Origin: Rhododendron vialii
Taxonomy: Eukaryota > Streptophyta > Magnoliopsida > Ericales > Ericaceae
Direction of reading: 5' to 3'
Length of the DNA: 64,000 nucleotides
Assembly (NCBI RefSeq): GCF_030253575.1
Contig: NC_080561.1
Location: forward strand, 6,647,001-6,711,000
Part shown: piece after piece, positions 11,101-22,611 of the stretch
Layout: each line of letters begins with the position of its first letter
How positions within the stretch are numbered: the stretch's first letter is position 1
The notes under the pieces: model-generated
Seen by the model: the letters and a program-made list of their open reading frames with translations, nothing else
What the model was told of the DNA's origin: nothing
Database searches by the model: none
Translations under genes and position numbers: made by a program

Positions 11101-11106
11101 TATATA
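11053..11106 (+). promoter_or_regulatory. (CT)n tract and TATA-like element of RPN3
   Basis: (CT)n at 11053-11096 is followed at once by CATATATATACG (TATA-like, 11097-11106). Such CT tracts near start sites are common in plant housekeeping promoters. A 5' UTR intron is likely, from GAG|GTACGTC near 11239 to TATATAG near 11394, just before the ATG at 11406. This is inference from sequence only. Confidence 0.5.
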
Positions 11107-11405
11107 CGCAACTGTTCGACAAGCAATGCAAATTTTTCTTGACTTGCAGTGAAAGAAAATCCAGCGAACCCCCTACCCTCTCCGTAGCCGATCGATTCAG
11201 ATCCACCCGTGTCCGATTGCTTCTCTCTCCCAACTTGAGGTACGTCAATATGAGATTTTGCATTGCCGCATTCATTCTTCGTCAAGTGGATAATATAATT
11301 TGTTGTTATGTACTATGTCTCCGTAGCTGTAAGCCTAACCTCTGAATTTTTACGCAAGTTTTGTTAGTGATTAAGTTTTAGGGTTTGTATATAGTTTGTG
11401 CAAAG

Positions 11406-14400
11406 ATGACTCAAGATGTCGAGATGAAAGAGCAAGCAGCAGCAGCTCCTTCCAATTCGGTTGCTTCAACTGCCCCTTCTACTTTGCAGCGTAAGGAATC
11501 AATCAAACTATTTATGTACAACCCCCGTCCCCAAAAAAGAATATTGTCTGGTCTGAAAAACGAGAACTTTTAAGAAGATGCATTTTTGTTCGGAAAGTTT
11601 CGAACTTTTTCTTCCGCAAGATTGTAGATATCAACGAGTTCTTGTAATTTTTCAAAAAAAAGAAAAGAAAAGGCTGAATCTTTTGAACAAAATGATTCAA
11701 CTTTGCAACGTTTGGAACCAATCAAAGTTATCAAACTATGTACTACCTCCGTCCCAAAGGATTATCCGGTCTGCAAAACGATAGCTTAAGAAAAATCATA
11801 TTTTAATATAAAATTTGGAGAAAAAAAATTCAAAAGAATTTTTTTAATAGTCCGGTGTTGGGGTCAACTCGCGCGCACCTTGACTTATCCCGTTCCCTAA
11901 AGTAAATGACCAGGAAAATCTCCAATGGCCCTAAAGTTTGGTACGTTTGGCCAAATTCAACCTAGTGACCTTTTTGGGCAAGCCCTTTAGTTGTTGTCTT
12001 ATGCCACCCGCCCAAACCCGTTAACTTTAATTTATTTTTTCCCCGCAAGATCCTGGACAGGTTCTTTTAAATTTGGAAAATGTTTGGATTTTTTGAACAA
12101 AAATGTGTTCTTTTAAGTTTTCATTTTGCAGACCAGACATTATTTTCGAGATGGAGTATTTTACAGCTACTATTTAAAAAGGTGAAGTTGTACTGTTCAG
12201 AATATGTAGAGAAAAGGTGAAGTTGTACTGTTTAGAATATGTAGAGAGGCCAGTTGTTATTGTATGCATTAGAATTTAAGAAACTTTAAATATTGGGCAT
12301 TGGGGTTTTTCCAGAGTTGAAGGAGATTGCATCGTTGATTGAGACTGGTACATATGCTCGGGAGGTTCGTCGGATTCTGCGGGCTGTTCGCCTAACTATT
12401 TCATTGAGGAAGAAGCTGAAGGCCTCTTTGGTCCATGCATTCTTGAATTTTGCTCTTTTGCCGGGATCTGAGGTGCACAGTAGGTTGTCCTCTTTTCTTC
12501 CGCAGGTAGTCTCTTTCTCGAATGATGTGAATTTGTTTGCTTTTTAAGTGTTCTGTTTTATATAGTATTGTCACGATAGCTCTTGCTTGATATGGAACAT
12601 TGTTCGACTCATTGGAGTGTGTTAGGTGGCGCAGAATGAGTTATGAATCATTGTTGAGCTTGCTTAGTTTACATGAGTTCGTTTTGTTCCGCACGTTTAT
12701 GTAGTATAGTACTGGGATAACTTCTCCTAAATGTCTAGGAAATAACTGAACCCTTTTACGTTGGGTGAGTTATGTGAGTATTAACCAATGCATGAGGTAC
12801 TATCTTATGAGAGTCTTAAAAGTCAAAACTCAAAAGCATGTGCAGTGATGAGCGCTCAATGGCATATGGATTATGGATGCATAAAAATCAGTGAATTATG
12901 CATCTTTAGGATTTTTTACAAAATAAACTTTGATATTTTTCTTGCTTCTTGAGTCCTTGACATGATTATCCAACATTTCATTTTCATTTCCATTTGATGG
13001 ATTCTGTTTTCTGGAGATTTATTCATGAAAGATTGTCATCACTTATTTGGGACCAAACGGAAGATTGTGGATTGGAGGCTTGAGCTCAAGGGTTCGCACC
13101 TTCTTTTGGGTGTTGGACCTCATACCAATCTTAGAGAAAGACCTTTGACCAGAAGACAAATTATTGGACTTCGTATCGTCCCTAATTTCTGATCATCCGA
13201 CTTCAACGGAGCTCATTGACCAATCATAGCTGCCACTTGACGTTGATATGGCCCCTACATATCACTAACCTCGGACCAATTGTCTTAAGGCCTGACCTCT
13301 CCATATTGTCAGCCACGAGTCCGTCGCTAAGTTGGACCTCAGCCTCCATATAGCATTGACCCCATAGCCTGCCCCTTATTTGGTCGGCCTCAGATGACCA
13401 CTAACAGTTTGCTGTGATGGACCTCAGAACACTCCTCACCTGTGTAAAGGGACTCGTTGCATTGTCCAAGGAATGAATCGATTCTTGTCTACACAAACAT
13501 TACAAACCTATAGCCATTGGTCACTTGCTACTCTTACCCTCCCTCTCTAGCTCTTCCTTGGCTTTCTCCTCTACAAACTCCCGCGGTCGTTGTTCTTCAG
13601 GGTCATCATTCCTCTGTAGCCCACAAGACACAGTCGTGCAGAGGAAGTGGCTAGCCATGTTAGCACTCTGTTCACTGATATATCTGCTATGTCAGTGTAT
13701 TTACGGACTGTTTAATTGTTTATTGTTGATCTAATTTTACTTGTTTAAATATATCTGTAGGAGGATGACCATGACATGGACGTCGATACAGCAACATCTA
13801 CAATCCAAGCTTCTGTGAAACACTCCTCGCCTGAGCTTGAGATTTACTGCTACCTACTTGTGCTAATATATTTAATTGATCAGAAACGGTACAATGAGGT
13901 ATTGAATAGTGCATGTTTACATAGAGTACTTGTAGGTTTCTACATGCAATTGTCAGTGTTTATAAAATCTTACATTAGTTTGTACTGCTGCTATACATCA
14001 GGCTAAAGCATGTTCCTCAGCAAGTATTACCCGTCTGAAGAACCTGAATAGGCGAACCATTGATGTTCTAGCTGCCAGGCTCTACTTCTATTACTCTCTC
14101 AGCTATGAGCTCACTGGTGATCTTTCTGATATTCGAGGGTTAGTACAACTAATGTTATTTCCGTAGCTTTATTGAGACCACCTGTCTGTGTCATGTATGT
14201 CCGATCATTCAAGGCTAGTGCACAGTCACAGACAGGGAGAGGAGCAAGATTAGAGCTAAATAGATGGTTATATTACTTATTGATATTCATTTTCTATGCT
14301 ACTGGTTGTTTCTGTTCATTATCCTTTTCTAATTTAGTTCCTCGAATTTACAGTACTCTTCTTTCTTTGCACCGAATTGCTACATTGCGCCATGACGAGT

Positions 14401-17400
14401 TGGGTCAGGTTGGATCATCATCTAGTTGATGTTGCAATTTGGGTGTCTTAACATTTATATTTCAACGAAAGAGTATTTTATCCTTAATTTTGATGGCATT
14501 ATGCAGGAAACACTTCTTAACCTGCTACTTCGGAATTACCTCCATTACAACTTGTACGATCAAGCAGAGAAGCTGAGGTCTAAGGCACCTCGTTTTGAAG
14601 CTCGCTCAAACCAGCAGGCAACTCCTTTTTGCATTCACTCGTTTGTTTTAGCATACCAATCTGTGTGGGATTTGGTTCAATTGTAGAAGGATATGTTTGT
14701 ATTCCTACAACAGTTTGCGTTCTGCTATATGATTCTATATATAGGGTTCAAACTTTCAGAAGACACTAAGTACATAGTTTATATTAGGTTGTTAGTACTC
14801 GTTCTCGGATGGGATGGACAGCAGGAATTAAGGACCAAAGTGGAGAATTTGTAAGGCATGCAAGACTGACATGAACAAATCCCTGTTTGTTTGAGAGGAG
14901 AACATTCTGGAAATGTGAATGGTATACTTTGACTCCAAATTAGACTTTCAGGTTTCATTCTTTTATCTTGGCTTGGATCAAGGGGTGGCCCATGGGTTGA
15001 GTTTTAATGCAGAAGGTTTTGTAATGACTGTGCCTACTAAGGACACTTTTCTTTTTTTTTTCCTTTTCGTGTGGACACCGATCCTGGGGAGGTAATTCAT
15101 GACTAATCATCTCGCTCCTAGAAAATTAGTATTGTACATAAGTGTGAGGGAGAGTCAATAATTCAAGATCATGTTGCTAGAGAGATCTGGAGAGTGGAGG
15201 TGATGGGATACTGGAGGGGCGGCAAGGTTGGTACTTGGTAGCAATGGAGGAAGCCATGGGCTGTCATACTATTATGCATTAAGTGGATGAATGGCCAAGA
15301 GTGAAGTAGAAGATCCTTCCAAGGCTAGGAGGAATATGTGTCCTGTCTTACATGGCAAATTTTGGGTCATTTTTCCTAGCTGGGTGGCCAGGAAGGTGTC
15401 TCCAAGCCTTGATGCTTAATTTGATTATTTGAATTCCTTGTATCTTGTGGGGTGCTGTTTAGACTTTATCCAGTTCTCTGAGGATCTCGGTGGAGCTTGG
15501 CCTTCCCTGAGCATGATTTGCAAGATAGAACACTGTTAGTGCTTAGCTGGCCGGAGTCGAGCGGTGCTGCGGTAGGCACTCCGATGCCTAAGTCAATCTC
15601 AGATGAAGGAGAGGAAAGTACAAAGCTCTTAGAGTGAGTAGTTACGCTGTACCTCCTTAGGGTTAAGAAATGTACTTTATGTAGAGTGACTTAGCTTAGG
15701 CTCTAACTAAGCTCGTCCTAGGCACATGCCCTAACTGTTTTTTGGATTGACGTCATGCATGATGCACCGAGTGCCACGTGACCGAGCTGTCTCCGGTTTA
15801 CGTTTGGACTCTCCTTGATTCTGGCCGGGCCTTATCTGATACGGTCTGGCCCGGCCTAGCTCCACGAATCCACACGCTTGGGCTTATGCATGACAGGCTA
15901 CGCCATCGCGCCGATCCAGTGTGTTCGGTTCAGCCCAAGTGCTCAGCCTGTTGGGCTGAGGTTGGGCCCATTACATGTCTGGATTTGTGTGGGCCTTACT
16001 GGGCTTTTGGCCATTCTTTCCGACTTGTGCGTTTGTCCATACAGGTGCAGTGGCCCCCTTGTTACGGTGTGCATATTTGCATGCACAAAGTTATATATTT
16101 ATCTTTTCTTCATTGGAAAAAGGAATGTCGAATCTGTTATTTGGCTTTCCTCTTTTATCTACTCCCAAACTTGATGAAGCATTGTTCTTCTCTTTTCCAC
16201 ATTTCCAATGCAATTTAATTCGTCTATCTACTGTACCTTTTACCTATTTGTTAATGAACTCCATACTCAATTTATGGAACATCTTGTATAAGAAAAAGTT
16301 TGTTTGAATAACTTTGCTTAACTTCCCTCTGTAAGAAATTGAGGGACACTTGAAACTGACTCTGATTCTGTTGATTGGTATTCTTTTTCACGTGGTTCCC
16401 ATCATTATTTATTGCTGTATATTCCAGTGTCTCCCTATCTCTGCATATCTAAGTACTTTTAGGTCTTGAATATCCTTTCTAACACTGATTATTTTCTCTT
16501 GCAGTTCTGCAGGTATCTTTTTTATCTAGGAAAGATTAGGACAATACAGTTGGAATATACAGATGCAAAAGAGTCACTTCTGCAAGCTTCTCGGAAAGCC
16601 CCTGCTTCGGCTCTTGGATTTCGAGTGCAATGCAATAAATGGGCCGTGATAGTACGTCTTCTGCTTGGAGAAATTCCTGAGAGGACGGTTTTTATGCAGA
16701 AGGGCATGGAGAAGGCTTTGAGGCCCTACTTTGAGCTTACAAATGTAAGTCTCTGATTTTCCAATGACTCTTTTTTCCTTTTTTCTGAGATCAAGGTCTC
16801 CTAGAACCAGACTTGTAAACTCTCTTTCCTGCTGAGAGAGTGTAATCATACCTACACTGGCAACAATTCTTTTTAGCAAATTGTTGGTTGATCCCATTAG
16901 ATCCGAATAGTGGCTTCTGAGGATCAAGTCTTATCTCTCTAATGAGAGCAGGAGAGTTATTTATTGACGTTAATCTTACAAAAAAATTCTCTGTGTAAAG
17001 GGGGGCCCTCTTAGAAGCATGGGCACTTCTAAGTACTTGTGTCAACGTCTAACACGGGTACTTGATGAATACTTCCTGACACAAATGGGACACACATCCA
17101 AGCTTGTATTTTTTTAGAAGTGTTTTTAGACCTGGACACACCTCAAACACTTGGTGATACCTGTGGCCATCACGCACACATGAAACATGTATGACTGTTA
17201 TGACTTCTGTTCATTTGCATATTTGTATTGTGGAAAAATGCAGTACTAGTAATTGTTTTTATGTTCGCGTTATTTTGATATGTATTGTCATTGGCGTTGC
17301 ACCATTGTGCGCTTGTCTGTGCTTCTTAGAGGCTTATTTCACATCTTGACTTCAGAGGTTTTGCCAATGTTAACGAGAGGTGTGGTCTTTTCAGGCTGTT

Positions 17401-17907
17401 CGAATTGGAGATCTGGATCTGTTCAAAAACGTTGCTGAGAAGTTCTCCGCTACTTTTACTTCAGACGGGACCCACAATTTAATTGTTAGGCTCCATCATA
17501 ATGTAATAAGAACAGGGTTACGCAACATCAATATCTCTTATTCTCGTATCTCACTTGCTGATGTAGCCAAGAAGCTGAGATTAGATTCCCCCAATCCTGT
17601 TGCTGATGCTGAGAGTATTGTATCCAAGGCAATAAGGGACAGTGCAATTGACGCCACCTTGGATCATGCAAATGGGTGGATGGTATCCAAGGAGACTGGG
17701 GATATTTACTCTACAAATGAGCCTCAAACTGCATTCAACTCGAGGATTGCTTTCTGCCTCAATATGCATAACGAAGCTGTTCGCGCTCTTCGGTTTCCTC
17801 CAAATTCCGACAAAGAGAAAGAAAGTGCTGAGAAGAGGAGAGAGAGGCAACAACAGGAGCAAGAGCTCGCAAAGCACATAGCTGAGGAGGAGGATGATGA
17901 TTTCTGA
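11406..17907 (+). CDS. RPN3: 26S proteasome non-ATPase regulatory subunit 3 (RPN3), complete
   Basis: Lid subunit of the 19S regulatory particle, which recognises and feeds ubiquitinated proteins to the proteasome in nucleus and cytosol. Coding exons are 11406-11490, 12315-12505, 13761-13898, 14002-14138, 14354-14408, 14507-14617, 16505-16744 and 17395-17907. Phases agree and give 489 residues, the family's usual length (Arabidopsis RPN3a is 488 from memory). It starts [10 protein letters not shown] as in Arabidopsis. A conserved TPR-like part ([20 protein letters not shown]) is followed by the PCI domain in exons 7-8 ([20 protein letters not shown]) and the acidic end EEEDDDF. Intron 6 (14618-16504) has a GC donor (CAG|GCAACT). 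Introns 1, 2, 6 and 7 hold repeat debris, including a Stowaway MITE; intron 2 (13040-13600) has LTR-like sequence I cannot classify. Confidence 0.96.
11743..12156. mobile_element. Stowaway-type MITE with internal insertion, RPN3 intron 1
   Basis: It starts CTACCTCCGTCCC after TA (11741-11742) and ends near CGAGATGGAG before TA (12157-12158). Both ends continue with GGTCTGCAAAAC / TTTTGCAGACC inverted sequence. At 414 bp it is longer than the others, because about 200 bp near 11850-12060, including the GCGCGCACCTTGACTTATCC motif, appears inserted. A partial relative begins near 11520. Confidence 0.65.
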
Positions 17908-17934
17908 TCGACCAATGATTTCTGATCGACCAAT
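17899..17934 (+). repeat. 18-bp tandem duplication across the RPN3 stop codon
   Basis: GATTTCTGATCGACCAAT occurs twice back to back (17899-17916, 17917-17934). The first copy contains the last codons GAT TTC and the TGA stop (17905-17907); the second lies in the 3' UTR and repeats the same in-frame context. Confidence 0.9.
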
Positions 17935-20550
17935 GATTTCTTCGGCTTTTGCGCTTCTGCGTCCTTAGCTTTTGGTGTTGGGGATTTCTGTTCTCGTTCT
18001 TTAAAGATTATTGTCTGGGTTTCATCCCGACCTTGCGCTTCGTTTTTCTCTCCTGAAAATTTCCACGTTTCGACAGCATTATGTTGAGGATACAATTCAG
18101 GGAAGTACTCATTTCTGTCATCAAGTCCATTGGACAGATGCAGATAGATTCCTCTGATGCAGTGGTGAACGAACTGCTAAAGCTGATAGATGTCTTTCCA
18201 TGATTTGGTTAGCGAAAACTCTTCGGTCCCAGAATTTGTACTAAAAAATGCTTCCCGAATAAATGGTTAGGATTCACTTATGCGTGTGGGGTTGCAAATC
18301 CAAGTGAATCATTACCTTTAATTTTGAATATGGTATTTAGATACTAATAGGTATCGAAAATTTGGAATATGGTATTTAGGTTATATGCATCGAAATTTGT
18401 GAATCCAAATATGCATGGACGGGGGCAAAATACAACCCGTCTATGGGTACATCGGATTGCACTGATGGTACAAGATAAGCACCCTGGGCCCACTTTTGGG
18501 TCTTGAACAATGATCCAAATCGTTTATTTTTCATGTTGCCACTGACAAAACATTTAAAATTAGAAATTAGAATGGTTCGAATCACTTAGGCGAGATCCAG
18601 ACGTGTGTTCCGTACGCCGATCTGTGCACCATCGGTGCATAAGCGGCCGATACCCATGGAATAATTGGGCAAAATAAGTGAAATGGGGAGAAGAATTGTA
18701 AACAACGCCTTCTTTGCTTGGTCTTTGTAACTTGTGATAGTTTATTCTTCCGGATTTTTTTGGTACAAATGTTTTTATATTTAAAAATGTCCCCAAACTT
18801 GCTAATAAGAAAAATAAAAAGAACATGAAAAGGGAAACCCTAATCCACAGAAAAGAAATTGGCACATCCCATTTGTTAGAATTGGTGCAAAAAGATGTAC
18901 CTTTTCTTTCTCCTCAAACTAGTGGTCTCCTATTGCTTAAAGAAAGCCTCTTCTAAATTCTTTGCTTGAACGACAGTAATTTGGGATTTCATATTCGGAA
19001 AAAAGAATTTATTATTTCTTTACTTTGGAAATTTATTAATTTTGATTTGTTTAGGAACGTTTCTAAGTTGCATTATTTCAAATTAAATTGCACCCTGGAT
19101 AACGTTCCCACATATTCTGGTAATTGGTTGACTAAATGGGGATGCTGCCGAGCACCCCCGCAAAGAAAGTACAGAGCGGCCGTTCATCTCGACATTCAAC
19201 GGCTAAGATCTTTATCGAGCAATAAACATTTCAAATTTGTATGCGTTTCGATACAATCCTAACTGTCTGTGCCTAGATGAACGGCCGGATCAATCGCTGG
19301 GCAGGGAAATGCTTGGCAGTGTTTAAGGAAATCAAAAGTGCCAGTAGTAATTTAAACCGAATATTCCTTAATTTCAGATAGTTTCTATATGCGCCCCAAT
19401 TTGTTCTCACTACACATTTATTTCTGTATACAAAGTACAAACCCACCCAAATTTCTGATACTTTGTACTGTTTTTTTCTGATAAATTTCTGATATTTTAA
19501 AATGATCTTTTTGGATTATATTTTTCATTCTCTTAATTTCTTAAAACCCATTTCCAATATGATCACATGCCTCGTTAGCTCATACTGTCTAATCAATAAT
19601 CATACATCCACTAATTTTATGGCAATATTTTTTTGGGTGCTAAATATATGGTAACATATGGTATTTGTTATTGCATTTTATAAGTCTTGCATTATTATAT
19701 CCCAACTCCAAGTTATCCAACTCAACTCAATTTATGGGCATCAACTTTCTCTTCGTAATAATTGACTCTATAGTTAAGTGCACCTACGCAACTTTAGAAC
19801 CGTTGAACTAATATTCAAGTTCATTGTATAGTAAAATTGCACAAGGCATTAGTTAATTTATTACCAGATAAAGTTATACTCGTTAGGCCTATTTTGGCCT
19901 AATAAGCCAAATGATTTTTTTTGGTCTTTATTCAAATTTTTTCCGCATTTGTTAGTTTTTCGTTGATTTTTTTTTGTGAATTATTACTTAGTCATGACGA
20001 GAGGAATCAAAAAAGTAAATAATCATGATCGAAATCTTCGTTTAAAGGTTTTGGATTTTGGATTCTAATCATTATCCTATTTCTCTCTAATCATCACTTT
20101 CATTTTTCTCTCTATCTCTCTCCAATCAATATCCTTATTTTCATTCATTATTCTATTTCTCTCCATATTGAGACAAAAAAAAAATTGACTTATTAGTTTA
20201 TTTTTGTAAGAGTAATTTTTAGAAACAAAAAAAATTGACTTATTAGCTTAATTTTGTGGGAGTAATTTTTAGAGACCCTATATTGTAGGAGTAATTTTTA
20301 AATGGACAAACAAACATACAAATAATGTACTAGGGAGGACGAGGAAAAAAGGAGTCATCGTCTGTAGGGTGTGTAGAGTCAAAATTGGTGTGCATTTAGA
20401 AGCTCCCACAATAGAGGGACTCTGAAATTACCCTTTTACCCTGCACCTCTTGCAGCTGCGTGTCTTTCATATATTTCTTTCGTTATTCATATTTCACGAC
20501 CAGTAGAACGGCGAGGAGCCATCCGTTTCCCAAGAAAACCCAGAACAAGA
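17908..20550. other. Intergenic region RPN3-UBC23 with repeat debris
   Basis: The RPN3 3' UTR is followed by AT-rich sequence. 18420-18660 and 19130-19320 look like fragments of dispersed repeats (inverted GGCCGTTCATC / GATGAACGGCC near 19178 and 19276). A truncated family-B foldback arm lies at 19912-20030. No supported gene. Confidence 0.5.
19912..20030. mobile_element. Truncated foldback element, family B
   Basis: Only one arm is present: GGTCTTTATTCAAATTTT, CCGCATTTGTTAGTTTTTCG, GTCATGACGAGAGGAATC, clearly related to the arm at 8233. No second arm follows, so it is a fragment. Confidence 0.6.
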
Positions 20551-20553
20551 AAG

Positions 20554-20580
20554 CCTCTCTCTCTCTCTCTCTCTCTCTCC
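20554..20580 (+). promoter_or_regulatory. (CT)n tract in the probable UBC23 5' UTR exon
   Basis: CT repeat followed by AAATCCTCCGATTTCAAAG|GTACTATCC, a plausible donor for a long 5' UTR intron that would end at GTTGCAG near 22574, just before the UBC23 start. Inferred from sequence and from the common gene structure of plant E2 genes. Confidence 0.45.
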
Positions 20581-21534
20581 AAATCCTCCGATTTCAAAGG
20601 TACTATCCGTTTTCCCTCTCCTTTCAATCGACCATTGCAATCACCTGTTTCAAACATATGAGCAATTTATATGCAGGTTGCGTATCCGAATGTGCACACC
20701 GGATAATCTATGAATTGGTTTCGGTTTGTTTCGTTGTCTTGTTATTGTGGTTTGATCTCGTACATTATTCAAACAATTATTCGAACAAATCTAGCTTGAA
20801 GTTTAGCTCGTCTTTCCATGTAACGGTTCAAATTGATGATCCGTTGATCTTGTTATTTTGTAAACCTGATTTATGGTTTCTTGGTTGTATTGTTCTCTAG
20901 CAATACTTGGTTTTAATTTTGTTTTTATATTCTTTTGTATTTTCATTTATGAGAGAAACGATAGCTTACCGTCTGTTTGGGAGCTGAGAAAATAGGAATA
21001 ATAGGAAGATAATGGCTTTTATGTACAACCCTATTTTGGTTATTATCATAACTGGAGAATTCACCTCAACCAAAGATTCTTTTTTGTTTTTGTATCAGCC
21101 TTTCAGGTTCAAAAATCCAACTTTGGCTTTTCAATTTTTTTTTTCGACCATGAGGGATGTCCAGACCAGCTTACGCGCACCAGCTAATCCCCTCCCCCAG
21201 TCCGATCAAATGCAGGCCATCTATATGCCAGGACTAGGGAATTCATAAGAAATTACATTTTTGCGGCCTGACCCCAAGAATCAAACTTGGTCAATTGTAT
21301 AGAGAGCAAACCCACCAACCAACCAACTGGACTAACCCTCAGGGCTGCCTAACTTTTCATTTGCTTGATGTGTTTGTATTAAATGGAAGAAAGAGAGCAT
21401 TGTTATATTCCACGTGTTTTCTTGGTTCAACTATATATAATTGTTGAGCCCCACTTTTGTGGCATTGTATTTTACCCGTAAATGGTAGGAGTTTCGGCCT
21501 TGTCATGTCTATAACTTTCATCCATTGAAACCCC

Positions 21535-22287
21535 CATAGTTGTCAGAATCGTACGATTCACGATTCGTATCGTACGATTCGATACGATTCGGTGGGTAAT
21601 CGATACGAATAGGCTGCCGAATCATAAATAGCTGAGAATCGTAAGTGAATCGGTGATTTACGATTCGTATCGTACGATTCGATACGATTCGGGGGGTAAT
21701 CGATACGAATAGGTTGCCGAATCGGAAATAGCTGAGAATCGTAAGTGAATCAGTGAACCATTCGATTCACTTAAAATTTTCGAAATTCATTTTTTACTCT
21801 TGTTTTGCTTCTTTTGTTGTTTAAAAAGGGTTCAAATATTTTTTTATGGTCTAATATTGTTATATGTCATTTTTTGTCTATGTTATATGGATAGATAATA
21901 AGAAAAAAAGATTTATTACGAGAGTGAATCGAAAATGAGGAAGATAAATGGAATATAACAACCCTATAGACCTTTTAAGGGTTTGTTTTGTACTTATAAC
22001 TCTTTCGTACAAAAAGAACCATAAGTAGGCTTTACGAATCATCTTCTCTTGGTAGTTGCAATAGAAGCAACTTACCTAATATTCCGTGTTATTATCAAAT
22101 CATCATTTAGAAGAAAGTATTTATTGATTTAGGCCTAAATCTTTCATTTGTAGTATATATTGTTGATACTCTAATCAATAACCATAGGTTTCTATGCATT
22201 ATAGAAGTCATGACCGAATCAGAGCGATTCACGATTCGAAAAATGACCATTTCGATTCTCGATTCGATTCACGATTTGACAACTATG
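21535..22287. mobile_element. hAT-type MITE with CATAGTTGTC ends, 753 bp
   Basis: The ends are CATAGTTGTC and GACAACTATG, flanked by an 8-bp target duplication with one mismatch (GAAACCCC 21527-21534, GGAACCCC 22288-22295), as expected for hAT. The left part contains a direct duplication of about 110 bp (units near 21544 and 21656) rich in ACGATTCGTATCGTACGATT. It lies in the probable 5' UTR intron of UBC23. A second copy in opposite orientation is at 33153-33767. Confidence 0.88.
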
Positions 22288-22310
22288 GGAACCCCAGAAG
22301 ACTATATCAT

Positions 22311-22330
22311 TTTTTTTTTGCTCGGCACCT
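22311..22330. mobile_element. 20-bp poly(T) insert with target duplication (micro-retroposon)
   Basis: A run of T followed by GCTCGGCACCT is flanked by GAAGACTATATCAT (22297-22310) and GAAGACTCTATCAT (22331-22344), a 14-bp duplication with one mismatch. This is the structure of an extremely truncated minus-strand poly(A) retroposon. See 38535-38554 for a twin. Confidence 0.6.
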
Positions 22331-22611
22331 GAAGACTCTATCATTGATGATGGATGAGTAGTTGTTTACGAATTCAGCGGTTTTCATATTGACTTTGTTT
22401 GTGTGAAGGTCTGATTTCAATATAATGACAACGTTATATTTCTTGTGCATCACTGCGCTGTTATTTGCTTGTTAACATAGTTGCAATGGTGAAACTTCTT
22501 TAAGAGTCAAACATACTAGATTTGTTGTGTAGAGGATGGGCAATCAGCTTTCTGATTTAATTGAACGTTGCAGTTGTGAATGATTTATTGCCCGTGTCTT
22601 TTGAGTGTTAG

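Noticed and set aside
13040-13600. Possible LTR fragment in RPN3 intron 2.
   Set aside because: The sequence has an LTR-like feel but no TG...CA ends, no target duplication and no polypurine tract.
18400-18660. Possible MITE around GCACCGATGG-type inverted words.
   Set aside because: No paired terminal repeats or target duplication could be found.
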